Part shown: positions 40,129-40,995 of the stretch, in pieces
Layout of the letters: each line of letters begins with the position of its first letter
Numbering within the stretch: position 1 is the first letter of the stretch
Source of the DNA: Thiotrichales bacterium
GTDB taxonomy: Bacteria > Pseudomonadota > Gammaproteobacteria > Beggiatoales > Beggiatoaceae
DNA: 40,995 bases
Direction: 5' to 3'
NCBI GenBank assembly: GCA_016744475.1
Contig: JADGEH010000038.1
Location: 1 to 40,995, forward strand
Notes under the pieces: model-generated
What the model saw: only the letters and a program-made list of their open reading frames with translations
What the model was told of the DNA's origin: nothing
Databases searched by the model: none
Translations under genes and position numbers: made by a program

Positions 40129-40964
40129 TAAGTCATCATGCCTGGTTTTTTTAAGTAAATTTTTTCTTCACGAGAAATATCCTCAAATTGATGAGAGTAT
40201 TCAGAAAATCGAACACTTTCTTTAGAACCTAAACACAAGACACCTGCATCACACAAGCTATCAGAAAATAAACCCAAGGCACGGTTTTGTAATTCTCGAT
40301 TAAAATAAATTAAAACATTGCGACACATAATTAAATGCATTTCTCCAAACACACCATCCGTGGCTAGATTGTGATCAGAAAACAAAATATTTTCCTTTAA
40401 TGATTTATCCATCACCACATGTTCGTAATGTGCCGAGTAATAATCAGAAAATGCCTCATTCCCCCCTGCTTTTTGATAGTTTTCAGTATATTGTTTTAAA
40501 CGATTAATCGGGAAAATAGCATCGCGGGCTTTTTTTAACACCACTTCATTCATATCGGTGGCATAAAGCTGCGTGCGGTCATACAAACCTTCTTCTTTTA
40601 ATAAAATTGCCATTGAATACACTTCTTCCCCCGTCGCACAACCCGCGTGCCAGATTTTTAAATAAGGAAAATCTCGTAACAAAGGCACTACTTTTTCGCG
40701 GATGGTTCGATAGAAATCAGGGTCACGAAACATTTCTGTGACATTAATAGATAAATCCAGCAATAGCTGTTCAAAGAAACGCATATCATTAAGCACTAGA
40801 TGTTGAAGTGCTGAGATATTGGGTAATTGACTGGTTTTCAGGCGATGAAGAATACGGCGTTTGACGGAGGCTTTGGCATAATCACGAAAATCATAACCAT
40901 ATTTAAGATAAATGGCTTGTAATAAGAGTTGTAATTCGATGCTTTCGTTTTGTGGGTCGTTCAT
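40128..40964 (-). CDS. cheR: CheR-type chemoreceptor methyltransferase
   Basis: A 278-residue SAM-dependent methyltransferase. N-terminal helical domain (IYLKYGYDFRDYAKASVKRR), NVTEMFRDPDFYRTI, the SAM motif IWHAGCATGEEVYSMAILL, YATDMNEVVL and MCRNVLIYFN. It methylates receptor glutamates, opposing CheB encoded directly downstream. Start at ATG 40964 near the window edge; any upstream gene of the operon is outside. Confidence 0.94.
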   Translation of the reverse strand: MNDPQNESIELQLLLQAIYLKYGYDFRDYAKASVKRRILHRLKTSQLPNISALQHLVLNDMRFFEQLLLDLSINVTEMFRDPDFYRTIREKVVPLLRDFPYLKIWHAGCATGEEVYSMAILLKEEGLYDRTQLYATDMNEVVLKKARDAIFPINRLKQYTENYQKAGGNEAFSDYYSAHYEHVVMDKSLKENILFSDHNLATDGVFGEMHLIMCRNVLIYFNRELQNRALGLFSDSLCDAGVLCLGSKESVRFSEYSHQFEDISREEKIYLKKPGMMT

Positions 40965-40995
40965 ATTCTTTATACGCGGTCTAGGTGGTCATCAC

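Noticed and set aside
1-40995. CRISPR array
   Set aside because: Repeats present are dispersed MITEs and palindromes, not direct repeats with regular spacers; no cas gene is present.

Overview
The window looks like chromosome of a gammaproteobacterium of the sulfur-oxidising Thiotrichales/Beggiatoa type. This is inferred from gene content and protein style: apaH-ispE-tRNA-Gln-prs in the gammaproteobacterial order, a Dnr/NorQ/NorD nitric-oxide module, CHAT/WD40/STAND proteins, and very many small palindromic repeats and decayed insertion sequences. No rRNA, CRISPR array or prophage is visible.

Left part (1-13.2 kb). A compact structured-RNA-like segment (50-388) resembles a stand-alone HEARO/omega RNA without a nuclease gene. 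Next comes a tightly coupled eight-gene minus-strand operon (7204 down to 418): thermostable-hemolysin/LuxI-fold acyltransferase, AMP-forming ligase, dihydrofolate-reductase-like protein, heme-oxygenase-like diiron protein, SDR, TPR protein, response regulator, sensor kinase. It looks like a small-molecule synthesis-and-sensing unit with no function I know of. After a Cys-repeat secreted protein and a lone SET-domain protein comes norQ (with a perfect FNR/DNR box), a convergent dnr-type regulator, and norD.

Middle part (13.2-25.4 kb) is an accessory, repeat-riddled region. Its centrepiece is a 1458-residue TIR-CHAT-STAND-TPR protein (14708-19084), a strong candidate anti-phage or cell-death sensor carrying two effector domains. 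It is flanked by a beta-propeller pseudogene, three transposase remnants (one IS630), extragenic palindromes and two MITE families. Family A (99 bp, TA target duplication) and family B (158-159 bp, TNA target duplication) can be dated relative to genes because several copies split reading frames exactly at their duplications.

Right part (25.4-41 kb) is mostly housekeeping: L,D-transpeptidase, hemD, two small membrane proteins (one frameshifted), a MerR regulator preceded by a 59-residue stand-alone copy of its own C-terminal domain, prs, tRNA-Gln, ispE, apaH, an ABM monooxygenase with a broken duplicate, two DUF4398-type lipoproteins (one with OmpA), a ferredoxin-dependent bilin reductase homologue (unexpected in a non-phototroph), a response regulator-PAS-GGDEF protein with a degenerate active site, and a cheR-cheB pair.

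All coordinates and motif statements come from reading the sequence. Family names rest on motif recognition without database searches.
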